Shown: positions 17,916 to 26,300 of the stretch, piece after piece
Layout: each line of letters opens with the position of its first letter
Numbering within the stretch: the stretch's first letter is position 1
Origin: Pedobacter hartonius
Lineage (GTDB): Bacteria > Bacteroidota > Bacteroidia > Sphingobacteriales > Sphingobacteriaceae
NCBI RefSeq assembly: GCF_900107535.1
Contig: NZ_FNRA01000007.1
Span: 62,001-126,000, forward strand
Reading direction: 5' to 3'
DNA: 64,000 nucleotides
The notes under the pieces: generated by a model
The model's input: the letters and a program-made list of their open reading frames with translations, nothing else
Databases searched by the model: none
Told to the model about the DNA's origin: nothing
Program-made: the position numbers and the translations under genes

Positions 17916-18161
17916 CTAAACCGGCTCCGACAAATTAATAGCCTCAACAGCGGTTATTTCCGGTACAGCTTTCATAATAGCCTGTTCAATTCCAGCCTTC
18001 ATTGTCATAAAGCTCATCTTGCAGGTTCCGCAGTTCCCCAATAATTTTAGTTTAACTACATGATCTGATGTAATCTCTTCTATAGCGACATCTCCCCCGT
18101 CTGCAATCAGATAAGGGCGGATGGTTTCTAATGCCTTTTCAACTTGTTGTATAATATCCAT
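17916..18161 (-). CDS. NifU-like iron-sulfur scaffold protein (Nfu domain)
   Basis: The 81-residue protein is a bare Nfu domain. GNCGTCKMSFMTMKAGIE contains the CxxC pair (~44-47) that holds a bridging iron-sulfur cluster between two subunits. It begins with the usual helix IRPYLIADGGDV. Nfu proteins carry assembled clusters to target enzymes in the cytoplasm. It sits 32 nt downstream of an mrp/apbC ATPase gene, another cluster carrier, which supports a shared job. A 16-bp AT palindrome lies between the two genes. Confidence 0.92.
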   Translation of the reverse strand: MDIIQQVEKALETIRPYLIADGGDVAIEEITSDHVVKLKLLGNCGTCKMSFMTMKAGIEQAIMKAVPEITAVEAINLSEPV

Positions 18162-18163
18162 GA

Positions 18164-18179
18164 TATATTTTAAAATATA
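18164..18179. promoter_or_regulatory. 16-bp AT palindrome between mrp and nfu
   Basis: TATATTTTAAAATATA is perfectly self-complementary and ends 2 nt before the nfu start. It could be an operator or simply low-complexity sequence. Confidence 0.2.
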
Positions 18180-18193
18180 AATTTAGTAATTTT

Positions 18194-19270
18194 TTAGCAA
18201 TTTGCAGGTTGTGCATTATTAATTGACACTTGCTGCGCAATCTTACCTGCAATTTCAGCAAAGGCTGCAGCCATTTTACTCTCTTTATCCAGTGCAATTG
18301 GCGTACCATTATCTCCACCTTCGGTAATTCCCTGAACGATAGGGATTTCGCCCAAAAAAGGCACCCCAAATGCGGTTGCAAGAGCTTTACCGCCGTCCCT
18401 GCCGAAAATATAGTACCTGTTATCAGGAAGTTCTTCGGGCGTAAAATAGGCCATATTCTCAATTACTCCCAATACAGGAATATTTATGCTCGGCATTTTG
18501 AACATTGCGAGCCCTTTTCTTGTATCCGCAAGTGCAACCTGTTGTGGTGTGGTAACGATTACCGCTCCCGCAATCGGGAAACTTTGCGTGATGGTAATAT
18601 GGATATCGCCGGTTCCCGGCGGAAGGTCCACGATCAGGTAATCCAGCTCACCCCAGTCCGCGTCATTAAACAATTGTTTGATCGCATTTGAAGCCATCGG
18701 TCCGCGCCAGGGCACAGGCTGGTCAGGATCAGCAAAGAAACCGAGCGACAATAGCTTGATCCCGTATTTTTCTATAGGAAGAATCAATGTTTTGCCCTCT
18801 GATGTTTCCCTTGCGCTGGGTTTTGCCCCTACCAGGCCAAACATGGTGGGCACCGAAGGCCCATAAATATCGGCATCAATTAATCCTACCTTAGCCCCGT
18901 CTGCCGCTAATGTTACGGCAAGGTTGCTGGCCACCGTTGATTTTCCTACTCCTCCTTTACCAGAAGAAACCAGAATAATATTTTTTATAGCGGCCAATTG
19001 GGTAGTATCAGTTGGTTTGGTCACCCTTGAAGTAATGTTTATATGTATCTCTGCATCCTGGGCAACAAAATATTTGATCGCATTCAAACACGCATTTTTC
19101 AGCATGTCTTTCATCGGGCATGCAGGGGTGGTGAGTTCCAGGGTAAAACTTATTTTTTTATCTACAATCGTCAGCTCCTTAATCATATTCAATGTCACCA
19201 GATCCTTTTTAAAATCAGGGTCTTCGACATTTCTCAGAGCTGCCAAAACTTGTTCGCTGCTAATTTCCAT
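18194..19270 (-). CDS. Mrp/ApbC-family iron-sulfur carrier ATPase
   Basis: The 358-residue protein has an N-terminal MIP18/DUF59-like domain (~1-85, VLAALRNVEDPDFKKDLV) and a deviant Walker A P-loop ATPase (VSSGKGGVGKSTVASNLA, ~101-118; DADIYGPSVP; DLPPGTGDIH). Family members carry [4Fe-4S] clusters to apoproteins. In Salmonella ApbC a CxxC pair near the C-terminus binds the bridging cluster; here the matching region reads ENMAYFTPEELPDNRYYIFG with no cysteines. The downstream nfu gene may compensate; this is inference. A divergent gene begins 118 bp away. Confidence 0.93.
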   Translation of the reverse strand: MEISSEQVLAALRNVEDPDFKKDLVTLNMIKELTIVDKKISFTLELTTPACPMKDMLKNACLNAIKYFVAQDAEIHINITSRVTKPTDTTQLAAIKNIILVSSGKGGVGKSTVASNLAVTLAADGAKVGLIDADIYGPSVPTMFGLVGAKPSARETSEGKTLILPIEKYGIKLLSLGFFADPDQPVPWRGPMASNAIKQLFNDADWGELDYLIVDLPPGTGDIHITITQSFPIAGAVIVTTPQQVALADTRKGLAMFKMPSINIPVLGVIENMAYFTPEELPDNRYYIFGRDGGKALATAFGVPFLGEIPIVQGITEGGDNGTPIALDKESKMAAAFAEIAGKIAQQVSINNAQPANC

Positions 19271-19274
19271 TGCT

Positions 19275-19282
19275 CAAAATTA
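19275..19282 (-). promoter_or_regulatory. -7 promoter box TAATTTTG of mrp
   Basis: Read on the minus strand, a perfect TAnnTTTG ends 4 nt before the mrp ATG, predicting a leaderless transcript for the mrp-nfu operon. Confidence 0.45.
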
Positions 19283-19388
19283 ACAAAAGCAGCGTACAAT
19301 TAATTGATTTTAGGCTTTTTAAGTGTAATTTTAACACGAAATAAACATTTGCATTTAACGTTAAGCAACTAAACATCTATTTTACAGC

Positions 19389-21557
19389 ATGCATCTTCCA
19401 AAAATAAACATCCCTAAAAAATACATCAAAGCTGGTGCATGGGTTTCAGGGGTTCTGCTTCTCGCTTTCATCATATTAGGTTCCATTGCTTATAGCAAAA
19501 GGGAAGCACTACTTCAAAAAATGATGGCTAGAGCTATCAAAAAAGCTGATACAGACTATGGTCTGGATGTGAAAATCGGCCAAGCGGGATTTAGCGGGCT
19601 GAGTACTGTCTATATGAAAAACATCTCCGTTGTTCCTAAAGACCGTGATACTTTGACTACCATATCAGACATTACTATCGGGGTAAAACTCTTCCCTCTG
19701 CTCTTTGGTAACGTAAATATCGCAGAACTGAAACTCAATACAGGAAGATTAAATATAGTGCTGAAGGATAGTCTTACCAATCTGGATTTCATCCTAAAAA
19801 GGAAAAAGAAGGACAATCCTGAAAATAAGACCAAAACAGACCTGAGTGAACTTGCCCACGACCTGCTGAACCAGGTGCTTGACAAGATTCCGGAAGACAT
19901 GGAGATGAAAAATCTGCTGTTCACTTTAAATGATAACGATACCGCTAAACTAAGCCTCCTCACCACCACGGCAACAATAGATGGCGGTGAACTGAAATCT
20001 ACCATTCTTGTAAACTACAATGAATCTACCTGGCATGTTAATGGAAAGATAAAGCCCTCTAAACAGCAGATGGATGTGCTCTTCTTTGCAGACAATAAAA
20101 AGGTTGAGCTACCATACCTGGAAAGAAAAATCCATGCGAAACTGAGCTTCGACACCATCAGAACAGAGTTGAAAAACGCGGATTACAGCGGTGATAATTT
20201 TAAGATCACAGGCTCGTGGTCAATCAAAAATCTTTTGATCAACCATCCCAAGATTGCGGCAAATGACATTATTGTCAGGAATGCCAAAATTGATGCTGAC
20301 CTGCTGATCGGGTCAAATTTTGTTGCCCTCGACAGTACCACTACTGTATTTCTGAAAGACGCAGCCATTCACCCGTATCTGAAATACACCTTGTCGCCGA
20401 ATAAGATCTATGAAGTAAAACTCCATGCAGATGAGCAGGACGCGCAGGCAATGATCAATGCCTTCCCTGTCGGACTTTTTGAGTCGCTTGAAGGACTGCA
20501 GGTGAAAGGAAAAGTTAAGTACGACCTTAATTTTTATCTGGACAGCAGTACGCCAGACAGCCTGAAATTTAACTCTACACTTACACCGTACGACTTTAAA
20601 ATTGTCAAACTCGGAAAAACAGACCTGCAGAAGATCAACAGCGTTTTTGTTTACACGCCTTACGAACGCGGAAAGCCGATGCGCGATATCACCATAGGGC
20701 CATCCAATCCGAATTATACGCCGCTCTCTGAGATTTCCAGTAATTTTAAAAACGCATTGCTGACTTCAGAGGATCCTTCCTTTTTCACACACCATGGATT
20801 CGTTGAAGAATCGATCCGCAAATCATTCGTCATCAATTTCAAGAAGAAAAAATTTGTGCGGGGCGGCAGTACCATCTCCATGCAGCTGGTTAAAAATGTG
20901 TTTTTAAGCAGGAATAAAACGCTGGCGCGCAAGGCAGAGGAAATTCTCATCGTCTGGCTGATTGAAAATAACAGCCTGATCAGCAAGCAGCGAATGCTGG
21001 AAGTATATTTCAACATCATCGAGATGGGAAGAAATATTTATGGTATTGGGGAAGCCTCCAGGCAGTATTTCGGAAAGAGCCCCTCAGAACTGAATATTGG
21101 AGAAGGAATATTTTTAGCCAATATCGTACCCAACCCTAAAATAGCCATGTTCAAATTCCAGGGTGATGGAAGCCTTAAAGATTACATGCTTCCTTATTTC
21201 AGGTACATGGGCAGAATTATGGCCAGACGCGGATTAACTCCTGCAGATACCAGCGGTTATGGCTTTTATGATGTAAGATTACGCGAGGGTTTACGCCAGT
21301 ACCTGTTGCCGGATTCGGCTAAAGTTGATACCTCGGCCTTTGACTCTGATGCAGAGAGCACAGCACCACCTGTCAACATGCAGGATGAATCGAAGAATCT
21401 ATTCGACAGGCTATTTGGCAGATCTAAAAAGGATAAAGACACTACAGCCAGGAATTTAGGACTGCAGGACTCCCTGAAGAAATCAAAAAAAGACTTGCGA
21501 AGGGAACGCCGTGAAAAGCGCCGGTTGGAAAAAGAGAAAGAAAAGCTTACAAATTAA
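19389..21557 (+). CDS. GT51 peptidoglycan transglycosylase with AsmA-like N-terminal region, no transpeptidase domain
   Basis: The 722-residue protein has one N-terminal membrane segment (~17-38). About 400 residues follow with AsmA-like character (ADTDYGLDVKIGQAGFSGL, VNIAELKLNTGRLNIVLKDS). The glycosyltransferase 51 domain spans ~455-640: TSEDPSFFTHHGF (catalytic Glu), RGGSTISMQLVKN, KAEEILIVWLIE and EVYFNIIEMGRNIYGIGEASRQYFGKS. The C-terminus is a lysine/arginine-rich tail (~700-722). No penicillin-binding transpeptidase domain is present. It should polymerise lipid II at the periplasmic face of the inner membrane. hpt follows after 12 nt, suggesting co-transcription. Confidence 0.9.
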   Translation: MHLPKINIPKKYIKAGAWVSGVLLLAFIILGSIAYSKREALLQKMMARAIKKADTDYGLDVKIGQAGFSGLSTVYMKNISVVPKDRDTLTTISDITIGVKLFPLLFGNVNIAELKLNTGRLNIVLKDSLTNLDFILKRKKKDNPENKTKTDLSELAHDLLNQVLDKIPEDMEMKNLLFTLNDNDTAKLSLLTTTATIDGGELKSTILVNYNESTWHVNGKIKPSKQQMDVLFFADNKKVELPYLERKIHAKLSFDTIRTELKNADYSGDNFKITGSWSIKNLLINHPKIAANDIIVRNAKIDADLLIGSNFVALDSTTTVFLKDAAIHPYLKYTLSPNKIYEVKLHADEQDAQAMINAFPVGLFESLEGLQVKGKVKYDLNFYLDSSTPDSLKFNSTLTPYDFKIVKLGKTDLQKINSVFVYTPYERGKPMRDITIGPSNPNYTPLSEISSNFKNALLTSEDPSFFTHHGFVEESIRKSFVINFKKKKFVRGGSTISMQLVKNVFLSRNKTLARKAEEILIVWLIENNSLISKQRMLEVYFNIIEMGRNIYGIGEASRQYFGKSPSELNIGEGIFLANIVPNPKIAMFKFQGDGSLKDYMLPYFRYMGRIMARRGLTPADTSGYGFYDVRLREGLRQYLLPDSAKVDTSAFDSDAESTAPPVNMQDESKNLFDRLFGRSKKDKDTTARNLGLQDSLKKSKKDLRRERREKRRLEKEKEKLTN

Positions 21558-21569
21558 CTTCAAAAAGGG

Positions 21570-22130
21570 ATGAAGAATACAATTGAAGTTGGGGATAAGC
21601 AATTCGGGTTGTTTATAGAGAACGATAGTATCGCAAAACGTACACGGCTGATCGGGCTGGAAATCAATGCTGATTACGAAGGCCGCTGCCCGGTATTTAT
21701 TGGTGTACTAAACGGAAGCTTCCTTTTTATGGGAGACCTGCTAAAGGAAGTGGACCTCTCGTGTGAGGTTGGCTTTATCAGGGTGTCTTCCTATGAAGGA
21801 ACGGAGAGCAGCGGAGCAATCAAAGAAGTCTTTGGGATCTCTAATAACCTGAAAGACCGGGATGTGATCCTCGTTGAAGATATTGTAGATACAGGTTTTA
21901 CGTTAAAATTTATTTTAGAAAAGATGTACCAGCAGCAACCGGCTTCCGTCCGTATATGTACATTGTTATATAAACCTGCGTCTATTCAAACACCAATCGA
22001 AGAGCTTGAATATATCGGTTTTGAAATACCAAACGAATTTGTAGTAGGTTATGGATTAGATTACAATGGGTTAGGCAGGAATCTGAAAGATATCTACCGT
22101 GTCAGCCCTGATCACATTTCCTTACCCTGA
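21570..22130 (+). CDS. hpt: Hypoxanthine phosphoribosyltransferase
   Basis: The 186-residue length is typical of bacterial HPRT. The PRPP-binding loop is VILVEDIVDTGFTLKF (~94-109), with FIGVLNGSFLFMGDLL (~46-61) before it and VVGYGLDYNGLGRNL (~163-177) holding the purine-contact aspartate near the C-terminus. It salvages hypoxanthine and guanine to IMP and GMP in the cytoplasm. It lies 12 nt downstream of the transglycosylase gene and 47 nt before psd, so the three may share one transcript. Confidence 0.93.
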   Translation: MKNTIEVGDKQFGLFIENDSIAKRTRLIGLEINADYEGRCPVFIGVLNGSFLFMGDLLKEVDLSCEVGFIRVSSYEGTESSGAIKEVFGISNNLKDRDVILVEDIVDTGFTLKFILEKMYQQQPASVRICTLLYKPASIQTPIEELEYIGFEIPNEFVVGYGLDYNGLGRNLKDIYRVSPDHISLP

Positions 22131-22177
22131 TTCCCGTAAATTTTTCACAAATTTGCAGAAACATATTTTATACCTAA

Positions 22178-22837
22178 ATGACAATACATAAAGAAGGTTA
22201 TACGACTATAGCAGTTTCATTGCTTTTCATTTTTATACTGAACGCTATAATTGATTATAGATTTGCGGACGTCGTATGGTTAAGATGGGCGGCTTACATT
22301 GCCTCATTTGCACTATTTATTATTGTTCTCCAATTTTTCAGAAACCCATCCAGGAATTTTATAAACGGGAATAACCTCGTGATCTGCCCTGCCGATGGTA
22401 AGGTCGTGGTGATCGAAGAAACACTGGAAGGTGAATATTTTAAGGATAAAAGATTACAGGTATCTATATTTATGTCACCTGTAAATGTGCATATCAATAG
22501 AAATCCCATTTCCGGAGTTGTCAAGTTTTTCAAATACCATCCCGGAAAATATCTTGCAGCATGGAATCCTAAATCATCTACCGAAAATGAGCGCACTACA
22601 GTAGTTGTAGAGCATGCAAACGGAACACCTGTACTGTTTAGGCAAATCGCCGGTGCGTTGGCGAGACGGATCGTATGGTACGTTAAAGAAGGCGATGTTG
22701 TAGAGCAGAGCAAAGAGTTCGGCTTTATTAAATTTGGCTCCAGGGTAGATATATTTTTACCTTTGGGTACCAAGATCAATCTGGAGCTGAATCAGGTAGT
22801 GAAGGGCGGGATTACGGTACTGGCTGAACTTGCATAA
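22178..22837 (+). CDS. psd: Phosphatidylserine decarboxylase proenzyme, short type
   Basis: The 219-residue protein has two N-terminal membrane segments (~8-28 and ~34-54). Psd landmarks follow: CPADGKVVVIEE (~69-80), SIFMSPVNVHINRNPISG (~100-117) and KYHPGKYLAAWNPKS (~124-138). The processing site is GS in IKFGSRVDIFLPLG (~184-197); cleavage before the serine makes the pyruvoyl cofactor. Short proenzymes with GSR instead of LGST form a known subfamily. The product makes phosphatidylethanolamine at the inner membrane. A cytidylyltransferase for the same pathway (cdsA) is at 44.3-45.1 kb. The hairpin island begins right after it. Confidence 0.93.
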   Translation: MTIHKEGYTTIAVSLLFIFILNAIIDYRFADVVWLRWAAYIASFALFIIVLQFFRNPSRNFINGNNLVICPADGKVVVIEETLEGEYFKDKRLQVSIFMSPVNVHINRNPISGVVKFFKYHPGKYLAAWNPKSSTENERTTVVVEHANGTPVLFRQIAGALARRIVWYVKEGDVVEQSKEFGFIKFGSRVDIFLPLGTKINLELNQVVKGGITVLAELA

Positions 22838-22929
22838 GATCTTCTCTTACACAAACGCATAATTGTATCTTATTCCTCATTCCCTGTTTGGAACTTAATC
22901 GCCTGGTTAGAGATCTTCTGGCTTCGCTG

Positions 22930-23007
22930 AAAAAAATGAGTTCTGGGTTTGATGCTGTCTACCGCTGAAGCGCGCTAGAAGGCATCAAACCCAGAACTCA
23001 TTTTTTT
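22930..23007. repeat. Long hairpin 1: perfect 26-bp inverted repeat
   Basis: The arms 22930-22955 and 22982-23007 are perfectly complementary over 26 bp. They begin with an A-run and end with a T-run and enclose a 26-nt loop containing TACCGCT and an imperfect inner stem (CGC...GCG). The stem is far longer than ordinary terminators here. It could terminate psd transcription, or be a mobile palindromic repeat. Confidence 0.85.
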
Positions 23008-23240
23008 TTGAGTTTATCCAATTGCAGGGTGCTTAAGCATAAGTGCAAGGCAGGGTGATCAGAAAACGAATAGGCGCTCATTAAGCATTAGAATCCTTAA
23101 AAGGATCCGCCCATTGAACATCCTATGCGCCAAATGATACCCTATAAGCACCATTACATGGTCAGCTTTACATAGTAACCATTGCATAGGCATCAAGCTT
23201 ATGCACCCTGCCCTGGATGCCCCCCAGGAGAAACTGTTTT

Positions 23241-23321
23241 AAAAAAGGTAATAGTGTTTGGATGCCCAGCGTCGTTGAGCGCAGCGAGACTATGCAGCAA
23301 CCAAACACTATTACCTTTTTT
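23241..23321. repeat. Long hairpin 2: perfect 21-bp inverted repeat with REP-like core
   Basis: The arms 23241-23261 and 23301-23321 match over 21 bp, again with A-run and T-run ends. The 39-nt loop holds TCGTTG-AGCG-CAGCGA, which forms its own 6-bp stem (one G:T) and resembles the GTTGAGCGCAGCGA palindromic repeats scattered in Bacteroidota genomes. Confidence 0.82.
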
Positions 23322-23359
23322 TTCAAACCCGATGATCCACCGAATTTTTCCAAACAAAA

Positions 23360-23388
23360 AAGCCTCCCCGATGATATCGGGAAGGCTT
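23360..23388 (-). terminator. rplS terminator
   Basis: AAGCCTcCCCGAT pairs with ATCGGGaAGGCTT with one mismatch. On the minus strand it is followed by TTTTTTG, 18 nt past the rplS stop. Confidence 0.9.
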
Positions 23389-23405
23389 GTATATTTTTGA
23401 GGTAA

Positions 23406-23753
23406 TTAAACTCTTTTAGATTTGATACGAGCTGCTTTACCAGTTAATTCACGAAGATAGAACAATTTAGCTCTACGCACTTTACCGTGACTGTTAACTT
23501 CAATTTTAGCAATGTTTGGGGAATTGATTGGGAAGATACGCTCTACACCAACACCGTTAGACATTTTACGAACTGTAAAAGTCTCATTAGCTCCTACGCT
23601 GTTACGTTGTAAGACCACGCCTTGGTAAATTTGAATACGTTCTTTATTACCTTCGCGAATTTTATAGTGAACACTCACTGTATCTCCTGATTTGAATGCA
23701 GGAAACTCGTTCTTTGCGATTACCTGCTCTTCAACAAATTTTACTAAATCCAT
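23406..23753 (-). CDS. rplS: 50S ribosomal protein L19
   Basis: The 115-residue length is standard. [26 protein letters not shown] (seen at ~19-44) and [17 protein letters not shown] (~70-86) are L19 core segments, and [19 protein letters not shown] (~93-111) is the conserved C-terminal part. L19 sits at the interface of the two ribosomal subunits. In many bacteria rplS ends an rpsP-rimM-trmD-rplS operon; here rplS lies downstream of those genes but a small extra gene and two gaps intervene. The 5' leader can form a small hairpin (CCGA...TCGG, about 23771-23795). Confidence 0.97.
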   Translation of the reverse strand: MDLVKFVEEQVIAKNEFPAFKSGDTVSVHYKIREGNKERIQIYQGVVLQRNSVGANETFTVRKMSNGVGVERIFPINSPNIAKIEVNSHGKVRRAKLFYLRELTGKAARIKSKRV

Positions 23754-23917
23754 GATTTTAAGCTATTAAGCCGACTTTTTGTTGTTTAAAATCGGACTGC
23801 AATATTAGGAATTTTATTTTATAAAAAAAAGGGAATTTTATTTTTTTCCACATTCTTTGAGAAATTAACATCCATAACCTTCAGGTAAGTTCTACCTGGC
23901 TATGCCCGTTTTACTCC

Positions 23918-24190
23918 TTATTCGCCCCTGAACAATTGAGCAAGGCTCTTTCCGCTGGTTTTTCCATTCTCCAGTGTCCCGCTTTCTATTCCAAATAATA
24001 TTTCAAGCTGTTTAACTTTTTCATAAGGAATATCCTGAGGGTCTCCCAATTTTATCCTGCGATAATTATGGAATGTATTCATCGAAACATCCAATACTTT
24101 TGGTATAGTCTTCATCGCAAATTTATATTCCTTAATCGTAAGATTGTCTAAGAAAGCATTAATCTTATATTTTTCGATATTTTCGCTCAT
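23918..24190 (-). CDS. Small putative HTH-type protein inserted in ribosomal-protein gene cluster
   Basis: From MSENIEKYKINAFLDNL (ATG at 24190) the protein is 90 residues; an ATG 15 codons upstream adds an unlikely hydrophobic lead. It is helical and charged. PKVLDVSMNTFHNYRRIKLGD followed by IPYEKVKQLEILFGIESGTLEN (quoted in part; ~28-72) resembles an XRE-like or bacteriophage-repressor-like helix-turn-helix, but this is only a pattern impression. It is visibly A+T-richer than its neighbours. It separates trmD from rplS and has 164-191 bp of non-coding sequence on each side, which suggests an insertion. CAGGTA-agttc-TACCTG (23882-23898) is a small hairpin after its stop. Confidence 0.65.
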   Translation of the reverse strand: MSENIEKYKINAFLDNLTIKEYKFAMKTIPKVLDVSMNTFHNYRRIKLGDPQDIPYEKVKQLEILFGIESGTLENGKTSGKSLAQLFRGE

Positions 24191-24381
24191 CACTATTGAA
24201 ATTATTTTTAATGTATATAAGTGCCCTGAAACCATCCTCAGGAAACAATTTCGTAAATATATAAATAATTACATATAAAAATAAAATAAAGGAAAAGAAA
24301 TTACTTCATACAGAAATAACCGGACCCGGCAGAACGCAGATCCGGCACAAAATATGGCTAAATGGAAAAAGAATTGCGCAA

Positions 24382-25059
24382 TTAATCTTCCAGCAAATCC
24401 GGACGAAGACGCTGCGTACGTGCTAAAGCCATCTCGTGTCTCCAATTATTAATTTTGAACTCATGTCCGCTCAAAAGAATTTCAGGCACCTGATGCCCCC
24501 GCCAGTCAGCAGGACGCGTATATATCGGCGCGTCAAGCAAGCCGCCCTGAAAACTATCAGACAAAGCCGAGGTTTCATCATTCAGTACGCCCGGTATTAA
24601 CCTCACTATGGCGTCCACAAGGACCGCAGCAGGCAGCTCCCCTCCGGACAGGACATAATCCCCTATCGATATCTCCCTGGTTACATAGATGTCCCTGATG
24701 CGCTGATCAATTCCCTTATAATGCCCGCACAGGACAATCACATTTTTTATTCCTGACAGCTCATTTGCCATCGACTGGTTGAGCGTCACACCATCAGGAC
24801 TCATAAAGATGATCTCATCATAAGTTCTCTGCTCCTGCAGCGCTTCAATACACCTGGCGAAGGGTTCTATAGACATCACCATTCCGCTGCCTCCACCGTA
24901 CGGGTAATCATCTATACTACGCTGTTTGTTCGTTGAGTAATCCCTGAGGCTGTGTACCACAATTTCAGCAATTCCTTTCGTCTGCGCCCTTTGCAGGATA
25001 GAATGGGCAAAAGGACTCTGAAGCAGATCTGGTAAAACGGTGATGATATCGAAACGCAT
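24382..25059 (-). CDS. trmD: tRNA (guanine-N1)-methyltransferase TrmD
   Basis: The 225-residue protein starts at [17 protein letters not shown], the family's usual opening; an upstream ATG at 25137 would overlap rimM. The SPOUT knot motifs are present: [12 protein letters not shown] (~54-65), [13 protein letters not shown] (~106-118) and [16 protein letters not shown] (~129-144). It methylates G37 of tRNAs, preventing +1 frameshifts. It follows rimM with a 10-nt gap, as in the classic rpsP-rimM-trmD operon. Confidence 0.96.
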   Translation of the reverse strand: MRFDIITVLPDLLQSPFAHSILQRAQTKGIAEIVVHSLRDYSTNKQRSIDDYPYGGGSGMVMSIEPFARCIEALQEQRTYDEIIFMSPDGVTLNQSMANELSGIKNVIVLCGHYKGIDQRIRDIYVTREISIGDYVLSGGELPAAVLVDAIVRLIPGVLNDETSALSDSFQGGLLDAPIYTRPADWRGHQVPEILLSGHEFKINNWRHEMALARTQRLRPDLLED

Positions 25060-25069
25060 AAGGTTAAAA

Positions 25070-25597
25070 TTAATTAGACAGGTATATATCCAGCAATCCA
25101 TCAGGAAGGTCAACCAGTAAGGTTCCTTCATCTTCATCGATCTCGATGATCATATCGTCATTTAAAGGGAACATGATCTCCTTGTTCTGATAGGAAACGG
25201 TGGCCACAAATTGTTGCGGATATTCGTTGACCTCAATGATCTCCCCAAGTTCACCTATGGTTTCGTCAGATACAATAAACCCCTTCAGGTCATTATAATG
25301 GAAATCATCGTCAGACCGGTCTGGCATTTTAGTGAGGGGCAGATAGATCTTTTTCCGCAATAAAGGCTGTGCTTTATCGATATGGTCAATGTCATCGAAA
25401 TAAATATTGCAGGTGTTGTTCGGCTGCATCTTGCAGGCCGACACAAAAAAAGGCACCATTTTACCGTTGATGTCTGCAAATACAACGTCCAGATCCAGCA
25501 GATCCGGTTCATCGTATTCGAAATAAAGCTGTACTTCCCCCTTTAACCCCTTGGTTTTGGTGATATATCCTATATAAAACGCTTCTTCCTGTGTCAT
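25070..25597 (-). CDS. rimM: Ribosome maturation factor RimM
   Basis: The 175-residue length is standard. The N-terminal domain starts [20 protein letters not shown] (~7-26), and the PRC-barrel part includes [20 protein letters not shown] (~104-123) and the conserved [10 protein letters not shown] end. RimM binds S19 during 30S head assembly. It lies between rpsP, with a hairpin in the 88-bp gap, and trmD, 10 nt downstream. Confidence 0.95.
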   Translation of the reverse strand: MTQEEAFYIGYITKTKGLKGEVQLYFEYDEPDLLDLDVVFADINGKMVPFFVSACKMQPNNTCNIYFDDIDHIDKAQPLLRKKIYLPLTKMPDRSDDDFHYNDLKGFIVSDETIGELGEIIEVNEYPQQFVATVSYQNKEIMFPLNDDMIIEIDEDEGTLLVDLPDGLLDIYLSN

Positions 25598-25628
25598 TGC
25601 TCTGATCGGTTTATTCTCTAAATAAAAA

Positions 25629-25665
25629 TAGCGAAGAAAACCTTCTGATGAAGGCTTCTTCGCTA
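25629..25665 (-). terminator. Terminator-like hairpin between rpsP and rimM
   Basis: TAGCGAAGAA pairs with TTCTTCGCTA (10 bp), followed inside by CCTTC/GAAGG and the loop TGAT. On the minus strand a TTTTTA tract follows. It lies within the rpsP-rimM gap, so it should attenuate transcription and lower rimM-trmD relative to rpsP. Confidence 0.85.
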
Positions 25666-25685
25666 TGATTAAGAATTACAAAATA

Positions 25686-26243
25686 CTATGCTTGTTCTTC
25701 TGTGTTTTCTTCTGTTGCAGGAGCCTCAGTTTCAGTTTCCGCCTCAGCTGCAGGAGCTTCTTCTTCAACTACTTCTTCCTCTACAGGTGCATTTTTAATA
25801 GCAAGTGCAGCAGCACGGTCAGCATTTTTCTTTGCTTCAGCAGCAAGAGCAGCTTTTCTAACTTCATCTTTAGATTTAGTCAGACCGTCTTTTTTGCCTT
25901 CAATTTTACCGTCTTTTGCGCTTAACCATTCTTCAAATTTAGCATCAGCCTGTTCTGAAGTTAAAGCACCTTTTTTCACACCACCTTCTAAGTGTTTTTT
26001 GTAAAGAACACCTTTGTAAGAAAGAATTGCGCGACATGTGTCAGTAGGCTCAGCACCTTTGTTAACCCAGTCTAATGTTTTTTCGAAATTAATTTCGATA
26101 GTTGCAGGATTGGTGTTTGGATTGTATGAACCTAAACGCTCAATAAATTTACCATCTCTTGGTGAACGGGAATCCGCTACCACTACGTGGAAAAAAGGGT
26201 TCCCTTTTTTACCGAATCTTTGCAATCTGATTTTAGTTGCCAT
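25686..26243 (-). CDS. rpsP: 30S ribosomal protein S16 with long acidic C-terminal extension
   Basis: The first ~85 residues are ordinary S16 (MATKIRLQRFGKKGNPFFHV, ERLGSYNPNT, GAEPTDTCRAILSYKG). The remaining ~100 residues are lysine/alanine-rich and then end in an Ala/Glu-rich acidic tail (EEEVVEEEAPAAEAETETEA), making it twice the length of E. coli S16. Such tails recur in Bacteroidota as far as I recall. S16 is needed early in 30S assembly. It heads the rpsP-rimM-trmD operon behind a good promoter. Confidence 0.96.
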   Translation of the reverse strand: MATKIRLQRFGKKGNPFFHVVVADSRSPRDGKFIERLGSYNPNTNPATIEINFEKTLDWVNKGAEPTDTCRAILSYKGVLYKKHLEGGVKKGALTSEQADAKFEEWLSAKDGKIEGKKDGLTKSKDEVRKAALAAEAKKNADRAAALAIKNAPVEEEVVEEEAPAAEAETETEAPATEENTEEQA

Positions 26244-26300
26244 TTTTTTATACGTTTATGTATTCAACATAGTTCCCGGAGCTTCATGCTTGCGGGGATG

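Larger units (their letters stand above)
22838..23405. other. Gene-free island with hairpins and internal repeats
   Basis: This 568-bp stretch lies between convergent psd and rplS. It holds two long hairpins (22930-23007 and 23241-23321) and the rplS terminator. Between the hairpins, GCAGGGTG occurs directly at 23024 and 23050 and inverted at 23204-23211, and CCTATGC (23122-23128) faces GCATAGG (23184-23190), so this section may fold into a larger RNA. The short open frames here lack starts, composition or similarity that would support a gene. Confidence 0.6.

Noticed and set aside
23168..23405. Three short open frames (61-72 codons) in the hairpin island.
   Set aside because: They run through the inverted repeats and the rplS terminator, overlap each other and have no start signals.
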